This document shows positions 49,997 through 60,454 of a stretch of DNA of 64,000 nt, one piece after another (the first letter of the stretch is position 1; each line of letters begins with the position of its first letter). The notes under the pieces are model-generated. The model was not told the origin of the DNA, searched no databases, and saw nothing but the letters and a program-made list of their open reading frames with translations. The position numbers were made by a program, and so were the translations under genes. The stretch comes from Massilia terrae (lineage in GTDB: Bacteria; Pseudomonadota; Gammaproteobacteria; Burkholderiales; Burkholderiaceae_D), in contig NZ_JANUGU010000001.1 in assembly GCF_024753145.1 (NCBI RefSeq), forward strand, positions 930,001 to 994,000. The letters are read 5' to 3'.

Positions 49997-50926
49997 TTAA
50001 GTCGATGCGCGTACTGCCGGCGGCTTCTCCCAATATCCCGGTGCGTTGTAGACGTCTTTGAGGTAGTCGATGAAATGCCTGATCTTCGCTGGCAAGTAGC
50101 GTTGCTGCGGGTACACTGCCTGGATCGGATAATTCACCACCGCGAACTCGTCGAGCACCGTCACCAGCGTGCCGCGTTTGAGCTCGGCCTGGATTTCCCA
50201 GGTTGAGCGCCAGCCGATTCCCACTCCCTGTTTCACCCAGTCGAACAGCAGCTCGCCGTCGTTGCACGACAGGTCGCCGTCGACACGCACCGCGAACAGC
50301 TTGCCATCGCGTTGAAAGGTCCAGCCGCGCTGCTGGCCGCCCTGCAGGTTGAATGCGAGGCAGTTGTGCTGGGCGAGATCCTCCGGTGTCCGCGGCACGC
50401 CATTGCGCTCGAAGTAGTCCGGCGTGCCGCACACCACGCGCCGGTTGGGGAAGAGCGGCACGGCGACATAGTTCGGGTCGAGCACTTCGCCGATGCGGAT
50501 CGCCATGTCGTAACCTTCGCGCACCAGGTCCACCACGCTGTCGGTGAAGTTGAAGGACATCTTCAGCTCGCGGTGGATGGCGCGGAAAGCGAGCGCATGC
50601 AGCGCCACGTGCGAACGTCCGAATGCCGCCGGGGCCGAGACCACCAGGTGGCCGCGCACCGTGCTGCTGCCGGCGCTGATGCTGTTCTCGGTGATGTCGA
50701 AGTCGCGCACCAGCTGGCGGCACGGTTCGATGAATTGTTCGCCCAGCGCGGTCAGCGTCAGCCCGCGTGTCGAGCGGTGCATCAATCGCACGCCAAGACG
50801 CCGCTCGAGGGTGTCGAGCCGCCGGCCCATCACCACCGGGGTCACGCCTTCCACCATCGCGGCTGAAGCGAAGCTGCCTTTTTCGGCAATCAGGACGAAG
50901 CTGCGGATCTCGGTGTAGCGGTCCAT
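49997..50926 (-). CDS. LysR-family regulator, probable controller of the gcl operon
   Basis: A 309-residue regulator: helix-turn-helix at about 1-60 (MDRYTEIRSFVLIAEKGSFA, 'RRLDTLERRLGVRLMHRSTRG'), then an effector domain with 'GHLVVSAPAAFGRSHVA' and 'DLVREGYDMAIRIGEV', the pattern of the CrgA/DmlR subgroup. It diverges from gcl across 122 bases, so it probably senses glyoxylate, hydroxypyruvate or a related acid. ATG 50926 has GGAG 11 bases upstream; a GTG at 50938 is an alternative. ATACTT-T-AAGTAT (50942-50954) is a perfect inverted repeat beside its start, a possible autoregulatory site. Confidence 0.87.
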   Translation of the reverse strand: MDRYTEIRSFVLIAEKGSFASAAMVEGVTPVVMGRRLDTLERRLGVRLMHRSTRGLTLTALGEQFIEPCRQLVRDFDITENSISAGSSTVRGHLVVSAPAAFGRSHVALHALAFRAIHRELKMSFNFTDSVVDLVREGYDMAIRIGEVLDPNYVAVPLFPNRRVVCGTPDYFERNGVPRTPEDLAQHNCLAFNLQGGQQRGWTFQRDGKLFAVRVDGDLSCNDGELLFDWVKQGVGIGWRSTWEIQAELKRGTLVTVLDEFAVVNYPIQAVYPQQRYLPAKIRHFIDYLKDVYNAPGYWEKPPAVRAST

Positions 50927-51048
50927 TCCTTGGAGCACTCCATACTTTAAGTATCGATAGAGCCGATGGTATCAGCAATTCAAGCTCGGCGGTGTTACGG
51001 CTATCCTGATCTTCATCGATCCGATCCACACATCGCAATGGAGGCGAA

Positions 51049-52821
<1,773 letters not shown>

Positions 52822-52847
52822 AACAGGACACACGGAGGAGACACGCC

Positions 52848-53630
52848 ATGCCAAGATTCGCAGCCAACCTGACGATGCTGTTCAACGAATTGCCCTTCCT
52901 CGAACGCTTCGAGGCCGCGCGCGCCGCCGGCTTCAGGGGAGTGGAGTACTTGTTCCCGTATTCGTTCGAGAAGGAAGCGCTGGCCGAGCGCCTGGACCGC
53001 AATGGCCTGACGCAGGTCCTGCACAACCTGCCGGCCGGCGACTGGGACAAGGGCGAGCGTGGCATCGGCTGCCATCCGGGCCGCGAGGGCGAGTTCCAGG
53101 ACGGCGTTGGCCGCGCGATCGAGTACGCAATGGCGCTTGGTTGCCGCCAGCTGAATTGCCTGGTCGGGATCACGCCGGCGGACGCCGATCCGGAGGCTGT
53201 GCGTCGCACCGTGGTCGACAACCTGCGCTTCGCGGCCGGCGCGCTGAAACAGGCGGGGATCCGGCTGCTGGTCGAACCGATCAATACCTTCGATATCCCC
53301 GGCTTCTACCTCAGCCGCACGGCGCAGGCATTGGACCTGATCGAAGTGGTCGGCTCCGACAACTTGTACCTGCAGTACGACATCTACCATGCGCAGCGTA
53401 TGGAGGGCGAGATCGGGAACACGCTTGCCCGCAACCTGCAGCGCATCGCCCATATCCAGCTGGCCGACAATCCGGGCCGGCATGAGCCGGGCACCGGGGA
53501 GCTCAACTACCCCTGGCTGTTCCGCCACATCGACCAACTCGGCTACGACGGCTGGATCGGCTGCGAATACAAGCCCGCCGGGACGACCCAGGCGGGGCTG
53601 GGCTGGATCGAAGCGCTGAACGCGCAGTGA
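52848..53630 (+). CDS. hyi: Hydroxypyruvate isomerase
   Basis: Interconverts tartronate semialdehyde and hydroxypyruvate. The 260-residue TIM-barrel protein (Hyi is 258) has 'MPRFAANLTMLFNELPFLERF', 'LLVEPINTFDIPGFYLS' with Glu, 'YLQYDIYHAQRMEGE' with Asp/His, 'IQLADNPGRHEPGTGE' and a final Glu in 'GWIGCEYKP', the metal set of the family. ATG 52848 follows GGAGGAG; upstream in-frame sequence is inside gcl in another frame. 26 bases after gcl. Confidence 0.95.
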   Translation: MPRFAANLTMLFNELPFLERFEAARAAGFRGVEYLFPYSFEKEALAERLDRNGLTQVLHNLPAGDWDKGERGIGCHPGREGEFQDGVGRAIEYAMALGCRQLNCLVGITPADADPEAVRRTVVDNLRFAAGALKQAGIRLLVEPINTFDIPGFYLSRTAQALDLIEVVGSDNLYLQYDIYHAQRMEGEIGNTLARNLQRIAHIQLADNPGRHEPGTGELNYPWLFRHIDQLGYDGWIGCEYKPAGTTQAGLGWIEALNAQ

Positions 53631-53664
53631 CATCACGATTAAAGACAACGATATGGAGGATTCT

Positions 53665-54555
53665 ATGGCTAACATCGGTTTCATTGGACTGGGCATCATG
53701 GGCGCCCCGATGGCGGGACATCTCGCCGCAAACGGCCACACGCTGTTCACCTACACGCAAGGCCCGATGCCTTCGGCGCTGGTCGAGGCAGGCGCAAACG
53801 TGTGCGCCAACGGCGCCGACGTGGCGGCGAAGTCCGACGTGATCATCGTCATGGTGCCGGACACGCCGCATGTCGAGGACGTGCTGTTCAGCGCCAACGG
53901 CGTTGCGGCGGGCCTCAGCGCCGGCAAGATCGTGATCGACATGAGCTCGATCTCGCCGGTCGCCACCAAGGACTTCGCGCGCCGCATCAATGAACTGGGC
54001 TGCGAATACCTCGATGCGCCGGTGTCCGGCGGCGAGGTCGGCGCCAAGGCCGCCAGCCTGACCATCATGGTCGGCGGCAGCGAGGCGGCCTTCGCCACGG
54101 TCAGGCCGCTATTCCAGCTGATGGGTAAGAACGTCACGCTCGTGGGCGGCAATGGCGACGGCCAGATCACCAAGGTCGCCAACCAGATCATCGTCGCGCT
54201 GACGATCGAGGCGGTGGGCGAAGCGCTGCTGCTGGCGGCCAAAGCAGGCGCTGATCCGGCTCGCGTGCGCGAGGCGCTGATGGGCGGCTTTGCGTCCTCG
54301 CGCATCCTGGAGGTGCATGGTGAGCGTATGATCAAGCGTAGCTTCGCGCCGGGATTCCGCATCGACCTGCATCGCAAGGACCTGAATCTGGCGCTGACCA
54401 CAGGGCGCCAGCTCGGCGTGGCGTTGCCGAATACCGCGACCGCGCAGGAGCTGTTCAACACCTGCGCGGCGCATGACGGCGGTGGCTGGGATCACTCGGC
54501 CATGGTGCGCGCGCTGGAGATCATGGCCAATTTCGAGATCGGCCAGGAAGCCTGA
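53665..54555 (+). CDS. glxR: Tartronate semialdehyde reductase
   Basis: Reduces tartronate semialdehyde to D-glycerate with NAD(P)H. The 296-residue beta-hydroxyacid dehydrogenase begins MANIGFIGLGIMGAPMAGHL (dinucleotide motif GLGIMG), has 'LDAPVSGGEVGAKAASLTIM' and the catalytic Lys block 'GQITKVANQIIVALTIEAV', and ends with 'DLNLALTTGRQLGVALPNT'. TGGAGGA lies 5 bases before ATG 53665; an ATG at 53653 would put the ribosome site inside the gene. 34 bases after hyi. Confidence 0.95.
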   Translation: MANIGFIGLGIMGAPMAGHLAANGHTLFTYTQGPMPSALVEAGANVCANGADVAAKSDVIIVMVPDTPHVEDVLFSANGVAAGLSAGKIVIDMSSISPVATKDFARRINELGCEYLDAPVSGGEVGAKAASLTIMVGGSEAAFATVRPLFQLMGKNVTLVGGNGDGQITKVANQIIVALTIEAVGEALLLAAKAGADPARVREALMGGFASSRILEVHGERMIKRSFAPGFRIDLHRKDLNLALTTGRQLGVALPNTATAQELFNTCAAHDGGGWDHSAMVRALEIMANFEIGQEA

Positions 54556-54599
54556 ACAGCGCCGGGCCACCGGCGCACCGCGCGCATGAGGAGAGAACG

Positions 54600-55862
54600 A
54601 TGACGAGTACACCCCGCGAACTGCTCCGGGAGATGTTCAACGCCGCGGTCGACGCGGCCCAGCCGCACCGCCGCATTCCGCTGTACTTGCCTTCGCCGCC
54701 GAAAGGCCGGACCATCGTGCTCGGCGCCGGCAAGGCCTCGGCTGCGATGGCGCAGGCGCTGGAGCGCAACTGGCCGGGACCGCTCAGCGGCCTGGTGGTC
54801 ACGCGTTATGGCTACGCGGTGCCGTGCGAGCGCATCGAGATCGTCGAGGCTGCGCATCCGGTTCCCGATGCGGCCGGACGCGAGGCAGCCCGGCGCATGC
54901 TGCGCATGGTGCAGGGACTTGGGCAGGAAGACCTCGTCATCTGCCTGATCTCGGGCGGCGGTTCGTCGCTGCTGCCGCTGCCGGGCGAGGGTGTCACGCT
55001 GGAGGACAAGCAGGCCATAAACCGCGCGCTGCTGGCCTGCGGCGCGAGCATCACCGAGATGAACTGCGTGCGGCGCCACCTGTCAGCGATCAAAGGAGGG
55101 CGCTTGGCGGCGGCTTGCCATCCGGCGCGTGTGCTCAACCTGCTGATCTCCGACGTCCCTGGCGATAATCCCGCCGATATCGCATCCGGGCCGACAGTGC
55201 CTGATTCGACCACCTGCGCCGATGCCTTGGAAGTGGTGCGGCGCTATGGCGTCGAACTGCCGCCTGGCGCGAGGCGGTTGCTGGAGAGCGGTGCTGGCGA
55301 AACTGTCAAACCCGGTGACCCGCGCACGGCGAACATCGTCACCCACCTGATCGCATCGCCGCAGATGGCGCTTGAGGCAGCGGCTGAAGTCGCGCGCGCC
55401 GCCGGCGTAACGCCGATGATCCTCGGCGACAGTATCGAGGGCGAGGCGCGTGAAGTGGCGAAGGTCATGGCGGGGATTGCGCTGCAGGCGCAGCGGCATG
55501 GCCAGCCGTTGGCGCGCCCTTGCGTGCTGCTCTCGGGCGGCGAGACAACCGTGACCGTGCGTGGCAAGGGCAGGGGCGGGCGCAATGTCGAGTTCCTGCT
55601 GGCGCTCGCTGTGGCGCTTGGTGCGGCGCCCGGGATTCACGCGTTGGCCGCGGACACGGACGGCGTCGATGGCGCTGAAGAGGTGGCTGGGGCGTTCATC
55701 ACGCCGGACACGCTCGCACGTGCGTGGGCGCGCGGGCTGCCGCCGCGCGAGAGTCTCGACGATAACGATGCCCACTCCTTCTTCCGCGCGCTTGGGGATT
55801 CGCTGGTGACTGGGCCGACGCTGACCAACGTGAATGACTTCCGGGCCATATTGCTGGCTTGA
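54600..55862 (+). CDS. Glycerate 2-kinase, MOFRL/DUF4147 type
   Basis: Phosphorylates D-glycerate, most likely to 2-phosphoglycerate. The 420-residue protein has the N-terminal DUF4147 domain ('VLGAGKASAAMAQALE', 'LISGGGSSLLPLPG', 'NCVRRHLSAIKGGRLA') and C-terminal MOFRL domain ('VLLSGGETTVTVRGKGRGGRN', 'DTDGVDGAEEVAGAF'). Relatives are annotated TtuD 'hydroxypyruvate reductase' or GckA; its site after glxR and before pykA supports the kinase activity. GAGGAG ribosome site; 44 bases after glxR with a small 7-bp hairpin (GCGCCGG/CCGGCGC) between. Confidence 0.9.
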   Translation: MTSTPRELLREMFNAAVDAAQPHRRIPLYLPSPPKGRTIVLGAGKASAAMAQALERNWPGPLSGLVVTRYGYAVPCERIEIVEAAHPVPDAAGREAARRMLRMVQGLGQEDLVICLISGGGSSLLPLPGEGVTLEDKQAINRALLACGASITEMNCVRRHLSAIKGGRLAAACHPARVLNLLISDVPGDNPADIASGPTVPDSTTCADALEVVRRYGVELPPGARRLLESGAGETVKPGDPRTANIVTHLIASPQMALEAAAEVARAAGVTPMILGDSIEGEAREVAKVMAGIALQAQRHGQPLARPCVLLSGGETTVTVRGKGRGGRNVEFLLALAVALGAAPGIHALAADTDGVDGAEEVAGAFITPDTLARAWARGLPPRESLDDNDAHSFFRALGDSLVTGPTLTNVNDFRAILLA

Positions 55863-55871
55863 GACGACTGG

Positions 55872-55918
55872 CCGTCGTTCCCGCGCAGGGGCGCCCGGCC
55901 CCTGCGCGGGAACGGCGG
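55872..55918. repeat. REP-type hairpin between glycerate kinase and pykA
   Basis: Arms at 55872-55892 and 55898-55918 (core TTCCCGCGCAGGGGC / GCCCCTGCGCGGGAA) form a 20-bp, GC-rich stem with one mismatch and a 5-base loop. No T-run follows. It is a third-type copy of the REP family at 4108 and 57395. Inside an operon it may set the ratio of upstream to pykA message. Confidence 0.75.
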
Positions 55919-55949
55919 TATCTGTACTTGAAACGACACAGGATCAATC

Positions 55950-57386
55950 ATGCTCCGCACCCGCCGCTCCCGCATCCTTGCCACGCTGGGCCCGTCCAGC
56001 TCCACTTACGAACGAATCCGCGCATTGGCCGACGCCGGCGCCGATGTTTTCCGCCTGAACTTCAGCCACGGCAGCCACGACGACCATGCGGCGCGCTACG
56101 CCACGATCCGTGAAGTCGAGCGCGATCTCGGCCGCCCGATCGGCATCCTGATGGACCTGCAAGGGCCGAAGCTGCGTGTTGGCCGCATCGCTGGCGGCAA
56201 GGTCCAGCTGGTGAACGGACAGCGCTTCCGCCTCGACCTCGATCCGGCAGACGGCGACGCGAGCCGGGCCAACCTGCCGCACCCCGAAATCTTCGCAGCC
56301 CTCCACGCCGGCACCGAACTGCTGCTGGACGACGGCAAGCTGCGCCTGCGCGTGGACGACTGCGGTCCTGACTTCGCCGAGACAACGGTGCTGACTGGTG
56401 GCCCGCTGTCAGACCGCAAGGGCGTCAACGTGCCGGGTGTGCTGCTGCCGATTTCGCCGCTCACCGCCAAGGACCGCGCGGACCTGGCGTTCGGGCTGGA
56501 CCTCGGCGTGGATTGGGTCGCGCTGTCGTTCGTACAGCGACCCGACGATATCCGCGAGGCCCGCGCCTTGATCGGCGACCGAGCGTGGATCATGGCCAAG
56601 CTGGAGAAGCCGGCCGCGATCGACGCACTGGACGACATCGTCGCGCTGGCCGACGGCATCATGGTGGCACGTGGCGACCTTGGCGTCGAACTGCCGCCTC
56701 AGCAGGTTCCGGTCCTGCAGCGCCGCATCGTGCACGCGTCGCGCGCGGCGGGGCGCCCCGTGGTGGTGGCGACGCAGATGCTCGAATCGATGACGGCGTC
56801 GCCGGTGCCGACCCGCGCCGAAGTGTCCGATGTCGCGACGGCAATCTACGAAGGTGCGGATGCCGTGATGTTATCGGCCGAATCAGCGTCGGGCCAGTTT
56901 CCGATCGAAGCGGTGACCGTGATGGACAAGGTGATCAGCGAAGTGGAGCACGATCCGGGCTGGCGCGTCGGGCTCGAGGCGAGCCATACGCCGGCGGAGG
57001 CGAGCACCGCGGACGCGATCTGCTGCGCGCTGCGGCGGGTCGCCAACCTGCTGGCGCCTGCTGCTACGGTTGCGTACACGGTGAGCGGGGCCAGTTGCCT
57101 GCGCGCGAGCCGCGAGCGGCCGGTGACGCCGATCCTGGCACTGACGCCGAGCGCTTCCATAGCGCGCCGTCTGGCCGTGGTGTGGGGTGTGCATCCGGTG
57201 GCATTCCAGGAGGCGCATACCTTGGGTGAGATGGTGGCGGATGCCGCTGGCGCGGCGGTGCGCTACGGGCTGGCCGGGCCGGAGGATGATGTGGTTGTGG
57301 TTGCCGGGTTCCCGTCGGGGAAGGCTGGCAGCACCAATCTGCTGCACGTGGTGCGCGTCGGTGATGTGCTGGCGCAGCCGAAGTAA
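55950..57386 (+). CDS. pykA: Pyruvate kinase
   Basis: Makes pyruvate and ATP from phosphoenolpyruvate. The 478-residue protein has the N-terminal TIM barrel with 'RRSRILATLGPSSSTYERI', 'FRLNFSHGSHDDHAARY', 'MDLQGPKLRVG', the active-site signature IMAKLEKPAAIDALDDI and 'RGDLGVELPPQQVP', the barrel-end 'MLESMTASPVPTRAEVSDVA', and a C-terminal domain. Position behind the glycerate kinase gene suggests it completes glyoxylate to pyruvate; in many betaproteobacteria this isozyme travels with gcl. ATG 55950 follows AGGA. Confidence 0.94.
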   Translation: MLRTRRSRILATLGPSSSTYERIRALADAGADVFRLNFSHGSHDDHAARYATIREVERDLGRPIGILMDLQGPKLRVGRIAGGKVQLVNGQRFRLDLDPADGDASRANLPHPEIFAALHAGTELLLDDGKLRLRVDDCGPDFAETTVLTGGPLSDRKGVNVPGVLLPISPLTAKDRADLAFGLDLGVDWVALSFVQRPDDIREARALIGDRAWIMAKLEKPAAIDALDDIVALADGIMVARGDLGVELPPQQVPVLQRRIVHASRAAGRPVVVATQMLESMTASPVPTRAEVSDVATAIYEGADAVMLSAESASGQFPIEAVTVMDKVISEVEHDPGWRVGLEASHTPAEASTADAICCALRRVANLLAPAATVAYTVSGASCLRASRERPVTPILALTPSASIARRLAVVWGVHPVAFQEAHTLGEMVADAAGAAVRYGLAGPEDDVVVVAGFPSGKAGSTNLLHVVRVGDVLAQPK

Positions 57387-57394
57387 CAAGTAAG

Positions 57395-57434
57395 AGAGAA
57401 CGTCGTTCCCACGAACGCGGGAACGACGTTCTCT
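57395..57434. terminator. REP-derived two-way terminator after pykA
   Basis: AGAGAACGTCGTTCCC (57395-57410) pairs perfectly with GGGAACGACGTTCTCT (57419-57434) around 8 bases, followed by ATTTA. It lies 9 bases after the pykA stop and 11 before the convergent M20 stop. The core repeats that of 4108-4215. Confidence 0.75.
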
Positions 57435-57444
57435 ATTTAGCCGA

Positions 57445-58674
57445 TCAGTCGAGCAGATCGAACAGCGCGCGCGCCACCACCTTGGTCGCACGGCGCAGAT
57501 CCTCCAGGTCGATGTGCTCGTCCGCGCGCTTCGCATTGCTCTCCGAGACCGTGCGCGGCCCGCAGCCATATAGCACGGCCGGGATACCCTGCTCGCCGAA
57601 CAGGCGCGCATCCGTGTACAGCGGCGTGCCCGCGGCCTCGATCCGCTCGTCGAATACCGAAGTCGCGTGCCGCGATAGCGCATCCACCAGCGGCTGGTTG
57701 CCCTGCAGCGGCTTGAGCGCATTCGCCAGCAGCAGGCGCTTGATCTCGATGGTGATTCCCGGGCAGCCGGCAACCGCATCCTTGATCAGCTGGCGCAGGC
57801 CCGCTTCGACTTCAGCCGGGTTCTCCTCCGGGATCATGCGGCGGTCCAGCTTGAGCACCACTTTTCCCGGCACCACGTTGGTATTGGTGCCGCCCTGGAT
57901 CAGGCCGACGTTGAGGTAAGGGTGGTTGATGCCCTTGACCTGGCTGCGGAGCGTCTCCTTGTACACGCGGTTCTGGTCGTACAGCGCGACCAGGATGCGG
58001 GTCGCTGCTTGTAGCGCGTCGACGCCGGTCTCCGGCACCGCGGCGTGTCCCATCTTGCCGTGCACGGTCACTTCCATTTGCAGGCAGCCGTTGTGCGCGG
58101 TGACGACCTGGTAGCTGAAGCCCGCCGCGATCAGCAGGTCAGGCTTGACCAGGCCCTGCGACAGCAGCCAGCCCGGCCCGAGTTCGCCGCCGAATTCTTC
58201 GTCGTAGGTGAAGTAGAGTTCCACGCCGCCCTTGAGCGGCGCGCCCAGCGCTTCGAGCGCGCGGGTGGCGAAGGTGAAGGTCGCGAAATCGCACTTGCTG
58301 ACCGCCGCGGCGCGTCCATACAGCTTGCCGTCGGCGACCTCGCCACCGTAGGGCGGATGGGTCCAGCCTTCGCCCGGCGGGACAACGTCACCGTGCGCGT
58401 TCAGGCCGACCGTGCGGCCGGCGCCGTATTTGCGGCGCACGACCAGGTTGGTGATCGTTTCCAGCCCTGCGTCATGGACCGTTCGCGCCGGCACCGCGTG
58501 CTGCTCCGCTTCAAAGCCGAATTCATTCAGCAGCTGGGCGGTGCGCTCCGCGTGGGGCGCGTTGTTCCCGGGCGGGGTGTCGGTCGGAACGCGCACCAGT
58601 TCCTGCAGAAAGCGGACTTCTTCGTCGAAGTGGGCGTCGATCCAGGCGTCGAGGGTATCGTAGGGAGTAGTCAT
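57445..58674 (-). CDS. M20-family metallohydrolase
   Basis: A 409-residue M20 amidohydrolase/peptidase. Metal ligands are visible in 'LNAHGDVVPPG' (His, Asp), 'TYDEEFGGELG' (Glu pair) and 'ADEHIDLEDL' (His). The usual GRGAxDMKG block reads GRAAAVSKCDFATF here, so the bridging Asp is displaced; this variant seems typical of one uncharacterised branch. The lid domain has 'HGKMGHAAVPETGVDAL'. The gene starts 2 bases after uraD-allC stops, so it belongs to the purine operon, perhaps acting on a ureido or carbamoyl intermediate such as ureidoglycolate. Substrate unknown. Confidence 0.8.
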   Translation of the reverse strand: MTTPYDTLDAWIDAHFDEEVRFLQELVRVPTDTPPGNNAPHAERTAQLLNEFGFEAEQHAVPARTVHDAGLETITNLVVRRKYGAGRTVGLNAHGDVVPPGEGWTHPPYGGEVADGKLYGRAAAVSKCDFATFTFATRALEALGAPLKGGVELYFTYDEEFGGELGPGWLLSQGLVKPDLLIAAGFSYQVVTAHNGCLQMEVTVHGKMGHAAVPETGVDALQAATRILVALYDQNRVYKETLRSQVKGINHPYLNVGLIQGGTNTNVVPGKVVLKLDRRMIPEENPAEVEAGLRQLIKDAVAGCPGITIEIKRLLLANALKPLQGNQPLVDALSRHATSVFDERIEAAGTPLYTDARLFGEQGIPAVLYGCGPRTVSESNAKRADEHIDLEDLRRATKVVARALFDLLD

Positions 58675-58676
58675 GA

Positions 58677-60452
58677 TCAGGTCGGGTCCGTGGCAAGTTG
58701 GTCAAGCAGGGTCTGGAAGGCGCGCACGCATAGTTCGGCGTCGTCGTTGGTGATCGATTCAAGCGGGTTGTGGCTGATGCCGGCATTCAGGCCGCGCAGG
58801 AACAGCATCGCCTGCGGCATCATCTGGTGCATCATCATGGCGTCGTGGCCGGCGCCGCTGGGCATGTGGAAGACCGGAAGACCGAGCGATTCCACCGCCC
58901 GCTCCCAGCGCTGGCGCCATTCGGGCGCGCAGGGCGCGGCAGCAGCGCGCATCGTTTCTTCCAGCGCGAACTGGACGCCGCGGCGTTCGCAGATGGCGGC
59001 CAGTTCGGTCCGGATGTCGCGGGCGCAGGCGTCGCGCACCTCGTTGGTGGTGGCGCGCACGTCGAGGCTGAAGCGGCAGCAGCCCGGGATGACGTTGATG
59101 GATCCGTTCGGTACTTCCAGCATGCCGACCGTAGCGACCAGGTCCGGCACGGCCGCGCCACGCCTTTCCGCAAACAGCACCAGTTCCGCAGCTGCTGCGG
59201 CGGCATCCCGGCGCATCGCCATCGGCGTGGTGCCGGCATGGCTGGCGACGCCGACGATCTCGCCCAGGTAACGCACGCTGCCGTTGATCGAGCTGACCAC
59301 GCCCAGCGGCAGGTTCATCTGGTTGAGCACCGGGCCCTGTTCGATATGGGTCTCGACGAAGCCGAGGTAACGCGCAGGGTCGCGCTTGATCTTCGGGATG
59401 TCGTCGATGCGCAGGCCAGCCGCTTCCATCGCATGCAGCATGGTGATGCCGTTGGCGTCGCGCTGGTCCAGCCAGGCCAGGTCGAACTGGCCGGTGAGGG
59501 CGCCCGAGCCGAGGAACACGGCCTTGTAGCGCTGGCCTTCTTCTTCCGCGAAGCCGATCACCTCGATCCCGTACGGCAGGCGGCGGCCCTGCCGGTGCAG
59601 TTCGCGCACGCAGGCCATCGGCACCAGGATGCCGAGGCGGCCGTCGTATTTGCCGCCGTTGCGCACGGTGTCGTAGTGCGAGCCGGTGAGCAGGCGGCGC
59701 GCACGCGGATCGGACCCGTGGTAGACGCCGACCACGTTCCCGACCGCGTCGATATTCACTTCGTCGAAACCGCAGTCTTCACGCATCCAGCGCGCCAGCT
59801 GGGCGGCGCAGTTGCGATGGGCGTCGGTGAGGTAGGTGACGCACAGTTCGCCGCGTTCGGCGTAGCCCGGGTCGCTGTGGACGGCGAGCTTCTCGGCCCA
59901 GTCCCACACCAGGTTGCCCAGCACCGGCTCCGCTCCGAACTTGTCGTCCAGGCGGATCTCGGCGATGCGGTGGATGTTGCGCAGCGCCTCGGCCAGTTCG
60001 AAATCGGGCGCGTTGTCGAGGCGGCGCGCGAAGGTTGCGATGATCTCGCGCTTCGGCAGCCCGGCCCCCCGCGGACCGCGCACCGCGAGGATGAAGGGGA
60101 AGCCGAATTTGGCGTTGTAGCCGGCATTCAGGCGCTGGATGGTCTCAAATTCCTCCGGCGTGCAGTCGGTGAGCCCGGCCTTGCTTTGTTCGTTGGTGGA
60201 TTCGGCGGTCAGCGACTTCGACACCATCGCCTTGCCGGCCAGCTCCGGGTGGGCGCGAATCAGGCCCAGTTTCGCTTCGTTCGGCGCGGTTTCGACCGCC
60301 TGCACCAGCGCGTGCTTGAGCTGCGCGAGGCTGGCGAAGGGGCGCGCGGCCCAGGCGCGCGCCGCGATCCATGGCGAGTGTTCATAGACGCCATCGAGCA
60401 GCGCGGTGAATTGCGCTTCGTCGGCGGCGTTGAGGCGTTCAAGGGTCAGCAT
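58677..60452 (-). CDS. uraD-allC: UraD-AllC fusion: OHCU decarboxylase and allantoate amidohydrolase
   Basis: A 591-residue two-domain protein. Residues 1-170 are 2-oxo-4-hydroxy-4-carboxy-5-ureidoimidazoline decarboxylase (catalytic His in IRAHPELAGK, then 'STNEQSKAGLTDCTPEE', 'FGFPFILAVRG'). Residues from about 190 are an M20-type allantoate amidohydrolase with 'GSHYDTVRNGGKYDGRLGI', 'EVIGFAEEEGQRY', 'VETHIEQGPVL' and 'SHAGTTPMAMRRDA', and the C-terminal 'PSGAGHDAMMM'. So one polypeptide makes S-allantoin and opens allantoate. ATG 60452 is 2 bases after the puuE stop; upstream in-frame sequence overlaps puuE and is not used. Confidence 0.93.
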   Translation of the reverse strand: MLTLERLNAADEAQFTALLDGVYEHSPWIAARAWAARPFASLAQLKHALVQAVETAPNEAKLGLIRAHPELAGKAMVSKSLTAESTNEQSKAGLTDCTPEEFETIQRLNAGYNAKFGFPFILAVRGPRGAGLPKREIIATFARRLDNAPDFELAEALRNIHRIAEIRLDDKFGAEPVLGNLVWDWAEKLAVHSDPGYAERGELCVTYLTDAHRNCAAQLARWMREDCGFDEVNIDAVGNVVGVYHGSDPRARRLLTGSHYDTVRNGGKYDGRLGILVPMACVRELHRQGRRLPYGIEVIGFAEEEGQRYKAVFLGSGALTGQFDLAWLDQRDANGITMLHAMEAAGLRIDDIPKIKRDPARYLGFVETHIEQGPVLNQMNLPLGVVSSINGSVRYLGEIVGVASHAGTTPMAMRRDAAAAAAELVLFAERRGAAVPDLVATVGMLEVPNGSINVIPGCCRFSLDVRATTNEVRDACARDIRTELAAICERRGVQFALEETMRAAAAPCAPEWRQRWERAVESLGLPVFHMPSGAGHDAMMMHQMMPQAMLFLRGLNAGISHNPLESITNDDAELCVRAFQTLLDQLATDPT

Positions 60453-60454
60453 GC

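Noticed and set aside
54559..54577. Small hairpin between glxR and the glycerate kinase gene
   Set aside because: Only 7 bp in a GC-rich spacer, likely by chance; too weak to list separately.
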